Source of the DNA: Roseicyclus sp.
GTDB taxonomy: Bacteria; Pseudomonadota; Alphaproteobacteria; Rhodobacterales; Rhodobacteraceae
Direction of reading: 5' to 3'
DNA length: 64,000 nt
Assembly: GCA_018401965.1 (NCBI GenBank)
Contig: JAGYJU010000003.1
Span: forward strand, 1-64,000
In this document: positions 12,325 through 23,719 of the stretch, piece after piece
Layout: every line of letters begins with the position of its first letter
Numbering within the stretch: position 1 is the first letter of the stretch
Made by a program: the position numbers and the translations under genes
Notes under the pieces: model-generated
Databases searched by the model: none
What the model saw: the letters and a program-made list of their open reading frames with translations, nothing else
What the model was told of the DNA's origin: nothing

Positions 12325-15099
12325 TCAGCCCTCTGCCTGCGGTGCGGTGGATGTCTCTGCGCCGTCGTCGCCGGTGTCATCGCCCTGATCGGCGATCCAG
12401 GCCACGGACACGACTTCTTCGCCCTTGGCGGTGTTGAACACCTTGACGCCACCGGCGCTGCGCGAGCGGAAGGAAATGCCTTCGACCGGCACCCGGATCG
12501 ATTGCCCGTTCGAGGTGGCGAGCATGATCTGGTCGTGGATTTCGACCGGGAAGCTGGCCACCAGCGCGCCGCCGCGCATCGCCTTGTCCATCGCCATCAC
12601 GCCCTGGCCGCCGCGCCCGCGCACCGGATAGTCGTGGCTGGAGGACAGCTTGCCGGACCCGGAGGCGGTGATGGTCAGGATCAGGTCTTCGGCGGCGGAC
12701 ATTTCGGCATAGCGGTCGGGCGAAAGCTGCCCTTCGGCCACGGCGTCTTCGTCTTCGTCGGCGTCGATCTCTTCCTCGGGGGCGCCGGCCATCAGGCGGC
12801 GCTGCTTGAGATAGGCGGCGCGTTCCTGGGCCTCGGCGTCGAAGTGGCGGATGATCGCCATCGACACGACGCTGTCGCCGGATGCCAGGCGGATGCCGCG
12901 CACCCCGGTGCTGTCACGGCCCTTGAAGACGCGGACATCGGTGGTGGGAAAGCGGATCGCGCGGCCAAGGGCCGTGACAAGCATCACGTCATCGGCGGGC
13001 GAACAGATGCGCGCATTGACCAGCGATACCGTGCCATCCTCGGGCAGTTTCATCGCGATCTTGCCGTTGCGCATGACATTGGTGAAATCCGACAGCGCGT
13101 TGCGGCGCACATCGCCATCGCTGGTGGCAAAGACGATCTGCAATTCGTCCCAATGCGCCTCGTCGCGGTCGACGGGCATGACGGCGGCAATGCCCGTGCC
13201 CGGCACGATCGGCAGGATGTTGACGATGGCCTTGCCGCGCGACGACCGGCTGCCAAGCGGCAGGCGCCAGGTCTTGAGCTTGTAGACCATGCCGGAGGTG
13301 GTGAAGACCAACAGCGGCGTATGGGTATTGGCGACAAACAGCGATGTCACCACGTCATCGTCCTTCAACGCGCCGCCCGCGACACCCTTGCCACCGCGCC
13401 GTTGCGCGCGGAAATCGGCCAGGGGCGTGCGCTTGATATAGCCGCCCTGGGTGATGGTCACGACCATGTCTTCGCGTTCGATCAGGTCTTCGTCATCCAT
13501 GTCGCCGGACCAATCGGTGATCTCGGTGCGGCGGGGCACGGCAAAGAGGGTTTTCACCTCGGCCAGCTCATCGGAAATGATCGCGAGGATGCGGTCGCGC
13601 GATCCCAGGATGGCGAGGTAATCCTTGATCTTGCCGGCAAGCTCTTGCAATTCGTCGGTGACTTCCTTGACGCCAAGCTGTGTCAGGCGTTGCAGCCGCA
13701 AGTCCAGGATCGCGCGGGCCTGCACCTCGGACAGGTTATAGGTGCCGTCGTCATTGGCGGTATGGGTCGGATCATCGATCAGCTTGATGAAGGGCAGGAT
13801 CTCCTCGGCGGGCCAGCGCCGCGTCATCAGCTTTTCGCGCGCCTCCGCCGCATCGCTCGAGGCACGAATGGTGCGCACCACCTCGTCGACATTGCTGACG
13901 GCCACGGCCAGGCCGCACAGAACATGCGCCCGGTCGCGCGCCTTGCGCAGCTCGAAGGCGGTGCGGCGCGCCACGACTTCTTCGCGGAAATCGAGAAAGG
14001 CGGTCAGGAACCCGCGCAGCGTCAATTGTTCCGGCTTGCCGCCGTTCAGCGCCAGCATGTTGCAGCCGAAATGCGTCTGCATCTGGGTAAAGCGGAACAG
14101 CTGGTTCAGCACCACCTCGGGCGTGGCGTCGCGTTTCAGCTCGATCACCACGCGCACGCCGATCCGGTCGGACTCGTCCGCGACGGCGGAAATGCCTTCC
14201 AGCTTCTTCTCGCGCACCAGGTCGGCGATGCGTTCGATCATCGAGGCCTTGTTCACCTGGTAGGGAATTTCGTCGATGATGATGGCGTAGCGATCCTTGC
14301 GGATTTCCTCGACATGGGTTTTCGCCCGGATGATGACGGACCCGCGCCCTTCCAGATAGGCCTTGCGCGCGCCCGACCGCCCGAGGATGAGCGCGCCGGT
14401 CGGGAAATCGGGGGCAGGGATATGCTCGATCAGTTCTTCCGAGGTCAGATCCGGGTTCACGATCAGCGCCTGGCAGGCATCGATCACCTCGCCCAGGTTG
14501 TGGGGCGGGATGTTGGTGGCCATGCCGACGGCGATACCGCCCGCGCCATTGACCAGCATGTTGGGAAAACGGGCGGGCAGAACCGTCGGTTCCTGCTGCT
14601 TGCCATCGTAATTGTCCTGGAAATCGACGGTGTCCTTGTCGATATCGGCCAAAAGATAGGCGGCGGGCTTGTCCATCCGCACTTCGGTATAGCGCATGGC
14701 GGCGGGGTTATCGCCATCCATCGAGCCGAAATTGCCCTGGCCATCCAAAAGCGGCAGCGACATTGAAAACGGCTGCGCCATGCGCACCAGCGCGTCGTAG
14801 ATAGCCGAGTCGCCATGGGGGTGGTACTGGCCCATCACGTCGCCCACGGGCCGCGCCGATTTGCGATAGGATTTTTCGTGCGTGTTGCCGGTTTCGTGCA
14901 TCGCGAACAGGATGCGCCGGTGCACCGGCTTCAGACCGTCGCGCAGATCGGGGATCGCGCGGGAAATGATCACCGACATCGCGTAATCGAGGAACGAGGT
15001 CTTCATCTCGGCCGCGATATCGATCGAGGGGCCGTGATAGGGCACCCGGTCGGGGGCGATTTCTTGATCGTTCTCAGGGGGTTCGGGGGTATCGTTCAC
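12325..15099 (-). CDS. gyrA: DNA gyrase subunit A
   Basis: GyrA cuts and rejoins DNA in the A2B2 gyrase that supercoils the chromosome. The 924-residue protein has the catalytic Tyr137 in [10 protein letters not shown], the quinolone region [10 protein letters not shown] with wild-type Ser98 and Asp102, the GyrA-box QRRGGKG, and six C-terminal beta-pinwheel blades. An acidic insert ([17 protein letters not shown]) sits before the last blades. The start at 15099 precedes [25 protein letters not shown] at the usual distance. It is divergent from usg. The 195-bp spacer holds GTCTATATCTTGT, also found upstream of nrdJ. Confidence 0.97.
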   Translation of the reverse strand: MNDTPEPPENDQEIAPDRVPYHGPSIDIAAEMKTSFLDYAMSVIISRAIPDLRDGLKPVHRRILFAMHETGNTHEKSYRKSARPVGDVMGQYHPHGDSAIYDALVRMAQPFSMSLPLLDGQGNFGSMDGDNPAAMRYTEVRMDKPAAYLLADIDKDTVDFQDNYDGKQQEPTVLPARFPNMLVNGAGGIAVGMATNIPPHNLGEVIDACQALIVNPDLTSEELIEHIPAPDFPTGALILGRSGARKAYLEGRGSVIIRAKTHVEEIRKDRYAIIIDEIPYQVNKASMIERIADLVREKKLEGISAVADESDRIGVRVVIELKRDATPEVVLNQLFRFTQMQTHFGCNMLALNGGKPEQLTLRGFLTAFLDFREEVVARRTAFELRKARDRAHVLCGLAVAVSNVDEVVRTIRASSDAAEAREKLMTRRWPAEEILPFIKLIDDPTHTANDDGTYNLSEVQARAILDLRLQRLTQLGVKEVTDELQELAGKIKDYLAILGSRDRILAIISDELAEVKTLFAVPRRTEITDWSGDMDDEDLIEREDMVVTITQGGYIKRTPLADFRAQRRGGKGVAGGALKDDDVVTSLFVANTHTPLLVFTTSGMVYKLKTWRLPLGSRSSRGKAIVNILPIVPGTGIAAVMPVDRDEAHWDELQIVFATSDGDVRRNALSDFTNVMRNGKIAMKLPEDGTVSLVNARICSPADDVMLVTALGRAIRFPTTDVRVFKGRDSTGVRGIRLASGDSVVSMAIIRHFDAEAQERAAYLKQRRLMAGAPEEEIDADEDEDAVAEGQLSPDRYAEMSAAEDLILTITASGSGKLSSSHDYPVRGRGGQGVMAMDKAMRGGALVASFPVEIHDQIMLATSNGQSIRVPVEGISFRSRSAGGVKVFNTAKGEEVVSVAWIADQGDDTGDDGAETSTAPQAEG

Positions 15100-15294
15100 G
15101 GGGTCCGCCTGTGTCTGTGGCCGCGTCTATATCTTGTTGCCGCCCACTATACGTTCCCCGGATATGGGGTGCAATGGCGCAGGGCGACAGTCTTTGGCAG
15201 CCATGCCGGGTGATTGCCAACAGATTGTTTTTGTTGATTTATAAACTTGATCAAGCAAGCTTCTGATCGGGGGGCGACAAGACCGGAGGCGTCC

Positions 15295-15564
15295 ATGATA
15301 CCATCCGAGACCGAATTGATGCTGAAAGGCTATGGGCTGACGACGGCCGAGATGACCTATCGGCTGCCGGATTACAAGAACGTGCTCAGCACCTTTGTCT
15401 GGCAGGACTACGACCTAGCCCCCGATCACCCGCGCCTGTTCGATTTCATCGAATTCTGGCAAGGTGCCATCGAGGGCCCGCTGCATTCGGTGCGCTTTGT
15501 GCATCGCAAGATGATCGCACCGGGGGAATGGCGCAACGTGACAGGCGAATTCACCTATCACTAG
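15295..15564 (+). CDS. Usg family protein
   Basis: This 89-residue protein matches the alphaproteobacterial Usg family: ELMLKGYGLTTAEMTYRLPDY, TFVWQDYDLAPDHPRL, and FDFIEFWQGAIEGPLHSVRFVH. The family is conserved and named from a trp-linked ORF. Its biochemical role is unknown to me. Start ATG 15295 has GGAGG 6 nt upstream, whereas the in-frame ATG at 15247 has none. It converges on dsbB, whose stop lies 6 bp beyond. Confidence 0.88.
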   Translation: MIPSETELMLKGYGLTTAEMTYRLPDYKNVLSTFVWQDYDLAPDHPRLFDFIEFWQGAIEGPLHSVRFVHRKMIAPGEWRNVTGEFTYH

Positions 15565-15570
15565 CCCGCG

Positions 15571-16048
15571 TCAGGCGGGCCGCCGCGCCGCCGCGACCCA
15601 GATGCCCATCAACACAAGGCTGCCGATGCCGTTCCACGACGCCATCGACAGCCCCAGCATGGACCAGGCCACGTCGGTGCACAGCACGATTTCGCCCCCC
15701 TGCGACGGGTCCAGCAGGGCGGTGATATCCATCGAGGACAGGTCTTCGCCCGCGTCGGTGCAGGTCAGGTTCACCACCCACCAGCCGCGTTCCACGCCCG
15801 TGTGCAACAGCGCGATGCCCGCGTTCACCGCCATGGCCAGCGCACCGCCCCAGGCGATCACCGCGCGCGGGCAGCGCGAGCCCCAGAGCCCCGATCCCGA
15901 TCGCCACTGCATGGGGCCACCGTTGCCACAGGCACATCGCGCAGGGTGCCAGCCCCCCCAGGTATTGAAAGCCGAAGGCCGCAAGCAGCATCGCCAGCGA
16001 CCCAAGGGCCGCAAGCCCGATCATGCCGCGCCGGGTGGTCAGGACCAT
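15571..16048 (-). pseudogene. dsbB: Disulfide bond formation protein DsbB, frameshifted
   Basis: Restored, this is a 158-residue four-helix inner-membrane protein that reoxidises DsbA with quinone. The first pair of cysteines is in GLAPCAMCLWQRWPH (CxxC) and the second pair is in LTCTDAGED and EIVLCTDVAW. One extra C in the run at 15869-15871 shifts the frame after GALGLALP. The rest continues as RAVIAWGGALAMAVNAGIALLHTGVERGWW. Its start codon directly abuts the stop of the YqaA-like gene, so the two are cotranscribed. Likely a sequencing indel in a real gene. Confidence 0.85.
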
Positions 16049-16627
16049 CTAGAGAAACCTCAACACGTAGAACCCGCCCGCCAACAAGGCGACGAACAGG
16101 ATGAACATCAAGCCCAAACGCTTTTCGATGAAATCACGAATGGGTGCGCCGAATTTCCAGAGCAGCCAGGCAACCAGGAAGAACCGCAGGCCGCGCGCCA
16201 CGATCGAGGTGATGACAAAGGTCATCAGCGGCAGCCCGGTCCAGCCCGACATGATGGTGATGACCTTGTAGGGAAAGGGGGTCAGCCCCGCGATCAGCAC
16301 CGGCCAGAAGCCGAAATCGTTGAACTGGGTGTTGAACTGCTCGATCCGCTCCATCTTGCCCAGGCTTTCCAGCACCGGGCGGCCGATTTCCTCGAAGGCG
16401 AAATAGCCGATGCCATAGCCCAGGATCCCGCCCAGAACCGAGGACACAAGGCACACGGTCGCGATCCAGAAGGCGCGGTGCGGTGCCGCGATGATCATGG
16501 GAATCATCAAGATGTCGGGCGGGATCGGAAACACCGAGCTTTCCGCGAAACTGATGATCGCAAGCGCCCAAAGCGCGCGGGGGTGACCTGCCAATGACAG
16601 GGTCCAGTCGTAAAGGCGGCGCAGCAT
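16049..16627 (-). CDS. YqaA family (DedA/VTT-like) membrane protein
   Basis: The 192-residue integral membrane protein has several hydrophobic helices and the family signatures FAESSVFPIPPDILMIPM (reentrant loop), GGILGYGIGYFAFEEIG, and GLTPFPYKVITIMSGWTGLPL. The YqaA/SNARE-associated (VTT) group relates to DedA proteins, some of which transport undecaprenyl phosphate or phospholipids. The function here is unproven. No gap separates it from dsbB. Confidence 0.85.
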   Translation of the reverse strand: MLRRLYDWTLSLAGHPRALWALAIISFAESSVFPIPPDILMIPMIIAAPHRAFWIATVCLVSSVLGGILGYGIGYFAFEEIGRPVLESLGKMERIEQFNTQFNDFGFWPVLIAGLTPFPYKVITIMSGWTGLPLMTFVITSIVARGLRFFLVAWLLWKFGAPIRDFIEKRLGLMFILFVALLAGGFYVLRFL

Positions 16628-16743
16628 GGGTGGGTATCCTACACAACATACGGGTCACCGCCCCCTTGCCGCCCGCCGCGGGCGGGGTCAAGCGTTAGGG
16701 TGATTGACGCCGCCGCGCGCCCGTCGTAATCGGTGCTTCCGTT

Positions 16744-16827
16744 GCCCGAGTGGCGGAATGGTAGACGCAGTGGATTCAAAATCCACCGCCGAAAGGCTTG
16801 CCGGTTCGAGTCCGGCCTCGGGTACCA
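16744..16827 (+). tRNA. tRNA-Leu (anticodon CAA)
   Basis: Class II tRNA of 84 nt. Acceptor GCCCGAG (16744-16750) pairs with CTCGGGT (16817-16823, one G:U), discriminator A, CCA 16825-16827. Anticodon stem GTGGA/TCCAC with loop TTCAAAA gives CAA. A variable arm follows (CGCCGAAAGGCTTG), then the T-arm with GGTTCGAGTCC. Confidence 0.97.
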
Positions 16828-17856
16828 CGCATCCGGACCTGCCGGTCGGTCCGCCGGTCCTGATGCCCGCGCCGATGGTTCAACGCTTTTGCGGAACCGG
16901 CGCCTGGCCCCCCCGTTTGACCGCTGCCGCCCGCCTGCGGCCTGTCACGGCACGGGATGTGCCGCAGCGCCGAATCAGTTTTGCGCGCAGCGTGCGGTTT
17001 CGGGGGCGGGCAGGGGATGATTCCTCCGCTGTCGTCGCCATGACGGCGCTGTTTGTGACCGGATCATCAGAAAATTTGCGCGCGATTGCAGTGCGGCCCC
17101 CGCACCGGGTTTGGGCCCAAAGTGATGACAATCGAATGCATCGATCCCGCTATCCTATGCCCGGTCCGCCACATACTTTGGATAGTGATCGTTAAACTTG
17201 CGGGGCAAGCCAGCGGGTTGAACCTGTCGTGACATTGTTTCGCGGGGCCCGACAATGGCCCAAACGCCAGGCCCGTGGTTGCGCCATCGCGCCGTGTCCG
17301 AATGGGCGTTACGCAGTCTTTTGGAAAATTTTCCCTTCCTTTGATGCAATCATTCCGGATATTGAGGCTACAGCCCAACTGGGGGGCGATGTCTGCATAG
17401 GCCACGGGGGCGGCCGCACGAAACCGCGTTTCCAACGTGGGGTGGATGTGCGCCGTCAATCGGTCAGAATGACCGGTCAGGTTGCACATCGGTTTTGCCA
17501 TCACGGCAGGACCGATGTTGTTGCATTGGCTGACGCAAATCCATCTCTCCTCGGGGATATGCGCGCGATCGTGCGGGCCGCACAGTGGTTGGCGTCATCG
17601 CTCCGCGTTGTTTTTTTGTGTTTTACCGGCGTCCCTCGGCAATCCGCGGGGGGCGACGGTGCCGGGAGTGAACGAGTTGTCGAAGTTACAAAGCGCGAAG
17701 CGGTCTGATCTGCCCGGTCTTGGCTTTCTGCCGCCCGGTAAGGTGATGTTTCCGATTTTGATGGCATCTTGGGACAAGGCATCGCATCCGCGCCTTGACG
17801 AGGCCCGTTTTCCAAACAGCGCGACAGCGTCTGCACTCGTAGTGGAGTATTGAGTC
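16828..17856 (+). other. 1,029-bp intergenic stretch without a supported gene
   Basis: This region lies between tRNA-Leu and the RTX gene. Open frames exist on both strands (longest 145-163 codons) but none has an SD, recognisable motifs or a plausible composition. It probably contains the RTX promoter. I see no clear operator, repeat or terminator. It could be a decayed gene remnant. Confidence 0.5.
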
Positions 17857-20800
17857 ATGGCCCAGATCCTTGGACGCATCGTTGATGACGGCAATCGCGA
17901 TTTTACCGAGAACAACGGCAGCGGCGGGTTCGACCTTGGTGTTCCCGGTGTTCAGGTCACCTTGCTCGATCGGTTCGGCACCGTCTTGCAGACTACGTTC
18001 ACGGATTCGAACGGCAATTACATCTTCACCGGCGTCGAGGTGGGGAATATCGCATCCAGGTGCCGACACAAATCGGCGACCGGACACTGGCACCAAAGGG
18101 TGTTGGCGGTGATTTCCGCGCCGACAGCGATGCGAACGCGAACGGCCTGACGGATGTGCTTGTCATCTCCGACATCAACCAGAGCCTCGAAGAGATCGAT
18201 GTCGTGTTCGGGGTCTATCCCGACCTGATCGTCGATGGCACGAATGACGGCGATCTGATCGCGGTGGGCCAATTCACCGACGGCGACAGTGATGTCGTCA
18301 CTGCCGGCAACGACGTGATCCTGGGCAACGGTGGCGATGACCAGATTTTCGCCTCGACCGGCGATGACCTTGCCGAAGGCGGCACGGGTATGGATTTCGT
18401 CGCGGGCGAAGATGGCAATGACAGCTTGTTCGGGGACAATTCCGATGGCCGGGTGGGCGAGGGCTTGCCGAACCTGATCGTCAACGGTTCGTTCGAGGAT
18501 ACGACGGGCCTTGCCGCGCAATCCTTCGGCTTCACGGGGGCGGGCGCGATCCCCGGCTGGACAGCCATTGACCCAACGGACACGCTGGAAGTCTATAACG
18601 TCAACAGCGAAGCCGTGAACGCGGGCGGCACGGTCGCAAGCGACGGTTCCAACGCCCTTGATATGGGGGAGTCGCCCGGAAACATCGGCATTTTCCAAGA
18701 TGTCCCGAACCTGTTGGCGGGCGAAATCTATCGCCTGAGCTTCGATCTCTACGATTCACGCCAATTTGCCTGACACCGGCACGGGATCGAACGCGATCGA
18801 GGTGTTCTTTGGCGGCCAGTCGGTCGGTGTTTTCAACCCGGTCAACAATGCGCAATGGCAGACTTTTTCGGCCAACCTGGTCGGCGGATCGGGTAACGGG
18901 AGCAACCGTCTCGAGTTCCGGGGGCTTGGCCCCGAGGATGACATCGGCGTCGGCCTCGACAACATCATCCTGCAGCCCTTTTCGGCGCCTGCCATCGACG
19001 CGGCGCTTGCGACCACGTCGGGCGACGAGCTTGATGGTGGGGCTGGGAACGACCTGCTTGTCGGCGGTGTCGGCGGCGACAACATCGTCGGCGGTGACGG
19101 CAATGACACGATCTTTGGCGACAATGGCGATGTGGCAACGCGCGTCTTCGGGTTTGAGACCTCGCCGAACCTGATCTACAACGGGTCTTTCGAAAACTTC
19201 GATGGCTTGCGGCAGACGCCGACCGGTTTTGCCGGTGACGGGGCCGTTCCGGGCTGGATCACGGTCGAACCGAACCAGGCGATCGAGATCTTCAATTTCA
19301 ACCCGGAAACGCCGGTTGCGGCCTCCGATGGCGATTTCGCGCTGGATATGGGCGCGTCGCCGGGCAACATCACCATCTTCCAGGACGTGCAGAACCTGGT
19401 GGCTGGCGAAACCTACCGCCTGTCCTTTGACCTGTCGGATTCGATCAACCTTGCGGATACCGGGCCTGACTCCAACTCCATTAACGTGTTTTTCGGCGGT
19501 CAGTTTGTTGGCAATTTCAACCCGGACAACGGGGTCGGGTTCCAAAGCTTCAACCTCGATCTGGTCGCAGGGTCCGGCGATGGCAGCGACCGGCTGCAGT
19601 TCGTCGGTCTTGGGGCGGTCGACAACATCGGTGTGGCTCTCGACAACGTCCAGCTGGTGCCGACCTCCGAAGCCGGGCTTTCCGCCGCGCTAGGCGCGAA
19701 TGCCGGGAATGACACGATCGTTGGCGGCATTGGGGATGACCTTGCCTATGGCAACGCGGGCGACGACCTGATCTATGGCGGCGACGGGGCCGATACCCTG
19801 CGCGGGCGCGAGGATAATGACACGCTCCTGGGCGGCGCCGGGATTGACAATATTCTTGGCGAAGATGGCGATGACCGGATCATCGGCGGGGCCGGGGCCG
19901 ATTTCCTGTCGGGCGGGCTTGGCAACGACACCTTCGCGCTCTCCGATCCCCTCGACGGCAGCGCCATTCCGGCAACGGATGGTGGCGGCGACACGGTCAT
20001 TGACGGGGCCGAAGGGGCCTTGGACAATGACGTTCTGGACCTGCGCGGCGCGGGTCTTGTGACCATCGTGCAAGAGGCCGATCCCAATGATGCCGTCGCC
20101 ACGCGCGGCACTGTCACCTTCTCCAACGGCTCTGTGCTCAGCTTCGAAGGGATCGAAACGATCCTGGTCGATCCCGATGGCGTGGTCGATGGCACAGACG
20201 CGAGCGACGTGATCGACGCCACCTTCACCGATGCGCAAGGCGACCAGGTGACGGAAGCCAATGACGTGATCTTTGGCAATGGCGGAAACGACACCATCAC
20301 TGCGGGGGGGGGCGACGATTTCGTCTCGGGCGGCATCGGGGATGATGTGGTCGCGGGCGGCATTGGGAACGACAATCTCAACGGCGATGACGGCAATGAC
20401 AACCTGGCCGGTGACGCGGGCGACGACCAGGTCTTTGGCGGCAGCGGTCTGGACACGCTCTTGGGCGGCGACGGGGCCGACCTGCTGGCGGAGTGGTCTC
20501 GACAATGACCAGCTCTTTGGCGAAGGCGGCAACGACGACCTGCGCGGCGAAGATGGCGATGATTTCATCTCGAGCGGCGCGGGCGATGATTTTGCCGAGG
20601 GCGGCAATGGCAACGACACGCTGAACGGCGATGACGGCAATGACGATCTGCGCGGCGAGGCGGGCGACGACCAGCTCTTTGGCGGCGATGGCAACGACAC
20701 GCTCGCAGGCGGCACAGGCTTGGATGTGCTTGTCGGTGGGGCAGGCAATGATGCTTTCGTTCTCGGCGCGGCTGATACGGCCTTTGGCGGGGATGGCGAC

Positions 20801-21742
20801 GACCTGTTCCTGGTCGATCCGAACCTCCCCACGGGAAGTGACGCGACCATCACGGGCGGCGAGACCGGCGAGACAGACGGCGACACGCTCGATCTGCGCG
20901 GGCTTGGCCCGGTCACGGTGGTTTACGATGAAACCGATCCCAGCTTCGACCCGGCCACCGGCACGGGCGAACGCGGCACCGCAACTTACACCAATACCAA
21001 TGGCGACCCGGTCACGATCAACTTCAGCGAGATCGAGACTGTCCTGACCGACCCCGATGGCGTGGTCGATGGCACCCCTTCGGACGATGCTATTAACGTG
21101 GGCTTCACCGATCCGCAGGGTGATCAGGTGACCGATGGTCCCGACGTGATCGCCAGCGGCGATGGCAATGACTCGGTCTTTGCTGGCGGCGGCAATGACA
21201 CGATCTCAGCCGGCACAGGCGATGACCGCGTCGATGGCGGTTTTGGCGATGACACCATATTCGGCGAGGATGGCAATGACGATCTAAGCGGTAACTCTGG
21301 CGATGATCAGATTTTCGGCGGCGTTGGCGGTGACCTGCTGGTTGGCAACGACGGGAACGATACGATTTCCGGTGGCATCGATGACGACGTCATCTTTGGC
21401 GATGCAGGCAATGACAGCCTTTCCGGCGACGAGGGCAATGATTTTTTTCTGGGTGGAACCGGTAGCGACACCTTGGCCGGCGGCGCTGGCAATGACGACC
21501 TTGATGGTGGCACGGAAAACGACCTGCTGTTCGGTGGCGATGGCAATGACACGCTGACAGGTGCCGCAGGCGATGACACGCTTGAGGGTGGCGCGGGCGA
21601 TGATCTGCTCTTGGTCGGCGGGGCGGATCAAGCCTCTGGCGGCGATGGCGATGATCTGTTCCGTTTGGATGCAAGCGATCCGGCAACGGATATTGCCGCA
21701 ACGATCTTGGGCGGCGAAGCTGGCGAAACAAATGGCGACACG

Positions 21743-21957
21743 CTCGACCTGAGCGATCAGACCGCCGCGCTGGATGTGATCTTGGGTGCCGATGGCGAAA
21801 GCGGCACGGTGGATGGCCTCGACACCATCGCGGGCGATGCCGACATCACCTTTGCCGATATCGAGAATATCGTGACCGGCCTTGGCGATGACGTGATCGA
21901 TGGCGCGGCGGCAACGGGCCCGCTTGCGGTCGATGCCGGCGCGGGGGCCGACACCGT
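21743..21957 (+). repeat. Internal duplication in RTX gene, unit 1
   Basis: This linker-plus-RTX block encodes LDLSDQTAALDVILG, SGTVDGLDTIAGDADITF, ADIENIVTGLGDDVIDG and the adjoining repeats. It recurs almost unchanged 594 bp downstream, indicating recent tandem module duplication. Confidence 0.8.
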
Positions 21958-22336
21958 CACCGGCGGCACCGGGGCCGACAGTGTAACCGGCGGCTTGGGC
22001 GATGACGTGCTCGCGGGCGGCTTGGGCGACGACACGCTCGATGGTGGCGACAACAATGACAGCCTGAGCGGCGGGGCCGGGGATGATTCCCTGCTCGGCG
22101 GCGCGGGGTCCGACACGCTTGCGGGCGGCGATGGGGCCGATCTGCTCGACGGCGGCGCGGGCGATGATGACATCGCGGTCGGCGGCGCGGATACGGCGCT
22201 TGGCGGCACGGGCGATGACGTCTTCACGCTGGATGCGACCGACACGGCTGCCGATATCGCGGCGGTGATCGACGGCGGCGCGGATGGCACGGATGGCAAC
22301 CCCGATGGCCCCGAGAATGGCGATGCGGGCGATGTC

Positions 22337-22551
22337 CTCGACCTGAGCGATCAGACGGCCGCACTGGGCGTGATCCTGGGCCCCGATGGCACAACCGGCA
22401 CGGTCGATGGCCTCGACACCATCGCGGGCGATGCCGACATCACCTTTGCCGATATCGAAAATATCGTGACCGGCACGGGCGATGACGTGATCGATGGCGC
22501 GGCGGCGACGGGCCCGCTTGATGTCGATGCAGGCGCCGGGGCCGACACCGT
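22337..22551 (+). repeat. Internal duplication in RTX gene, unit 2
   Basis: Near-identical second copy of the block at 21743-21957 (LDLSDQTAALGVILG, TGTVDGLDTIAGDADITF, ADIENIVTGTGDDVIDG). The frame slip at 22631-22655 follows shortly after it. Confidence 0.8.
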
Positions 22552-23672
22552 CGACGGCGGCGCGGGCAATGACAGCATTGCGGGCGGAACGGGCGATGAC
22601 GTGGTCGCGGGCGGGGCGGGCGATGACACGCCTCGATGGCGGCGACGGGGCCGATCCCTTGCCGGTGGCGATGGGGCCGACACGCTGCTCGGCGGTTTGG
22701 GCTCCGACACGCTCGATGGCGGGGCCGGTGCCGACAGCCTCTCTGGCGGGGCAGGGACCGACACGCTGATTGCCGGGGCCGGTGACACGCTCGCCGGGGG
22801 GGATGGTGACGACCTGTTCACCGTCGACCGCGCCGAAGTTGGTGGCGACCCCATTACCGTCATCGGCGGTGAAAACGACGAAACCCTGGGCGATACGCTG
22901 GATCTGCGTGGCGCGGGCGCCTCCGCGATCACATTCGATGCCACCGACCCAACGGGCGAAAGCGGCACGGTCACCTTCTTCACCGATTCCACCCGGACAG
23001 TGGTTGCAAACACCCTGACCTTCACCGAGATTGAGACTGTCATTCCCTGTTTCACCCCCGGCTCGTTGATCGCGACCCCCAAGGGGGAGGTGCCGGTGGA
23101 AACCCTGCGCGCAGGCGACAAGATCATCACGCGTGACAATGGCATCCAGGAAATCCGCTGGGTCGGAAGCCGGACGTTGAACCGCGAGGACCTGGCCAAG
23201 GCCCCCCATCTGCGCCCGGTTCTGATCAAGGCCGGAAGCCTTGGCCATGGATTGCCGGAACGCGACATGGTCGTGTCGCCGCAGCACCGGATGCTGGTCG
23301 CGGGTGACCGTACCCAGCTCTACTTCGACGAAAGCGAAGTCCTGGTGGCGGCCAAGCACCTGGTCAATGGGGGCGCGATCCAGGCGCTCGACACGCTGCG
23401 CACCACCTATATCCACTTCATGTTCGACCGTCACGAGGTGGTCTTGTCGGATGGGGCCTGGACCGAAAGCTTCCAGCCCGGCGATCAGACGCTGGGGGCC
23501 ATGGGCGATCATGTCCGCGATGAAATCATCGCCCTGTTCCCGGAACTGGCAACGCCGCAGGGCGTCATCGATTACACCGCCGCGCGCCGCTCGCTCAAGG
23601 CGCATGAGGCGAAACTGCTGCAGCTCTGACCGCCTGGTCGGGCAGCGCCCGGCCTGACCGTCAGGATGGGGA

Positions 23673-23705
23673 AAAAGGGCGACCCGGCGGGCCGCCCTTT
23701 TTTCA
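23673..23705. terminator. Bidirectional terminator
   Basis: An A-run precedes the inverted repeat GGGCG...CGCCC and a T-run follows, so the hairpin can end transcription of the RTX gene (+) and of the MobA-like gene (-), whose stop lies 15 bp beyond. Confidence 0.8.
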
Positions 23706-23719
23706 TTGGCCAAGGGCGG

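Larger units (their letters stand above)
17857..23629 (+). pseudogene. Giant RTX / DUF642-like / Hint-domain protein, frameshifted
   Basis: Restored, this is about 1,923 residues. In order: an SdrD_B-like beta domain (LGRIVDDGNRDFTENNG, VPGVQVTLLD, TFTDSNGNYIFTGV; 17857-18060); RTX nonapeptides (GGxGxDx type); two DUF642/lectin-like beta-sandwich domains (NLIVNGSFEDTTGL at about 18470 and NLIYNGSFENFDGL at about 19170); many RTX blocks split by linkers with GTVTFSNGSVLSFEGIETI and LDLSDQTAALGVILG; and a C-terminal Hint_2 domain starting at Cys (codon 23048, CFTPGSLIATPKGEVPVETL). RTX repeats bind calcium after type I secretion, and Hint folds can self-cleave. Slips: -1 at 18042-18045, +1 at 18761, +1 near 20490-20496, +1 at 22631 and -1 at 22655. 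GGAG precedes ATG 17857. No secretion genes are adjacent. Confidence 0.85.

Noticed and set aside
12031..14766. 911-codon plus-strand frame opposite gyrA
   Set aside because: It is antisense to gyrA and has no motif or start signal.
17067..17504. 145-codon minus ORF in the gap before the RTX gene
   Set aside because: It has no SD, no recognised motif and spans a region with equal opposite-strand frames.
18300..22800. CRISPR-like regular repeats
   Set aside because: The periodic sequence encodes GGxGxDxxx calcium-binding motifs in frame and varies between copies. It is RTX, not a CRISPR array.
21284..23713. 809-codon minus-strand frame opposite the RTX gene
   Set aside because: It is a shadow of the RTX repeat: low-complexity Ile/Ala/Val-rich protein without an SD.
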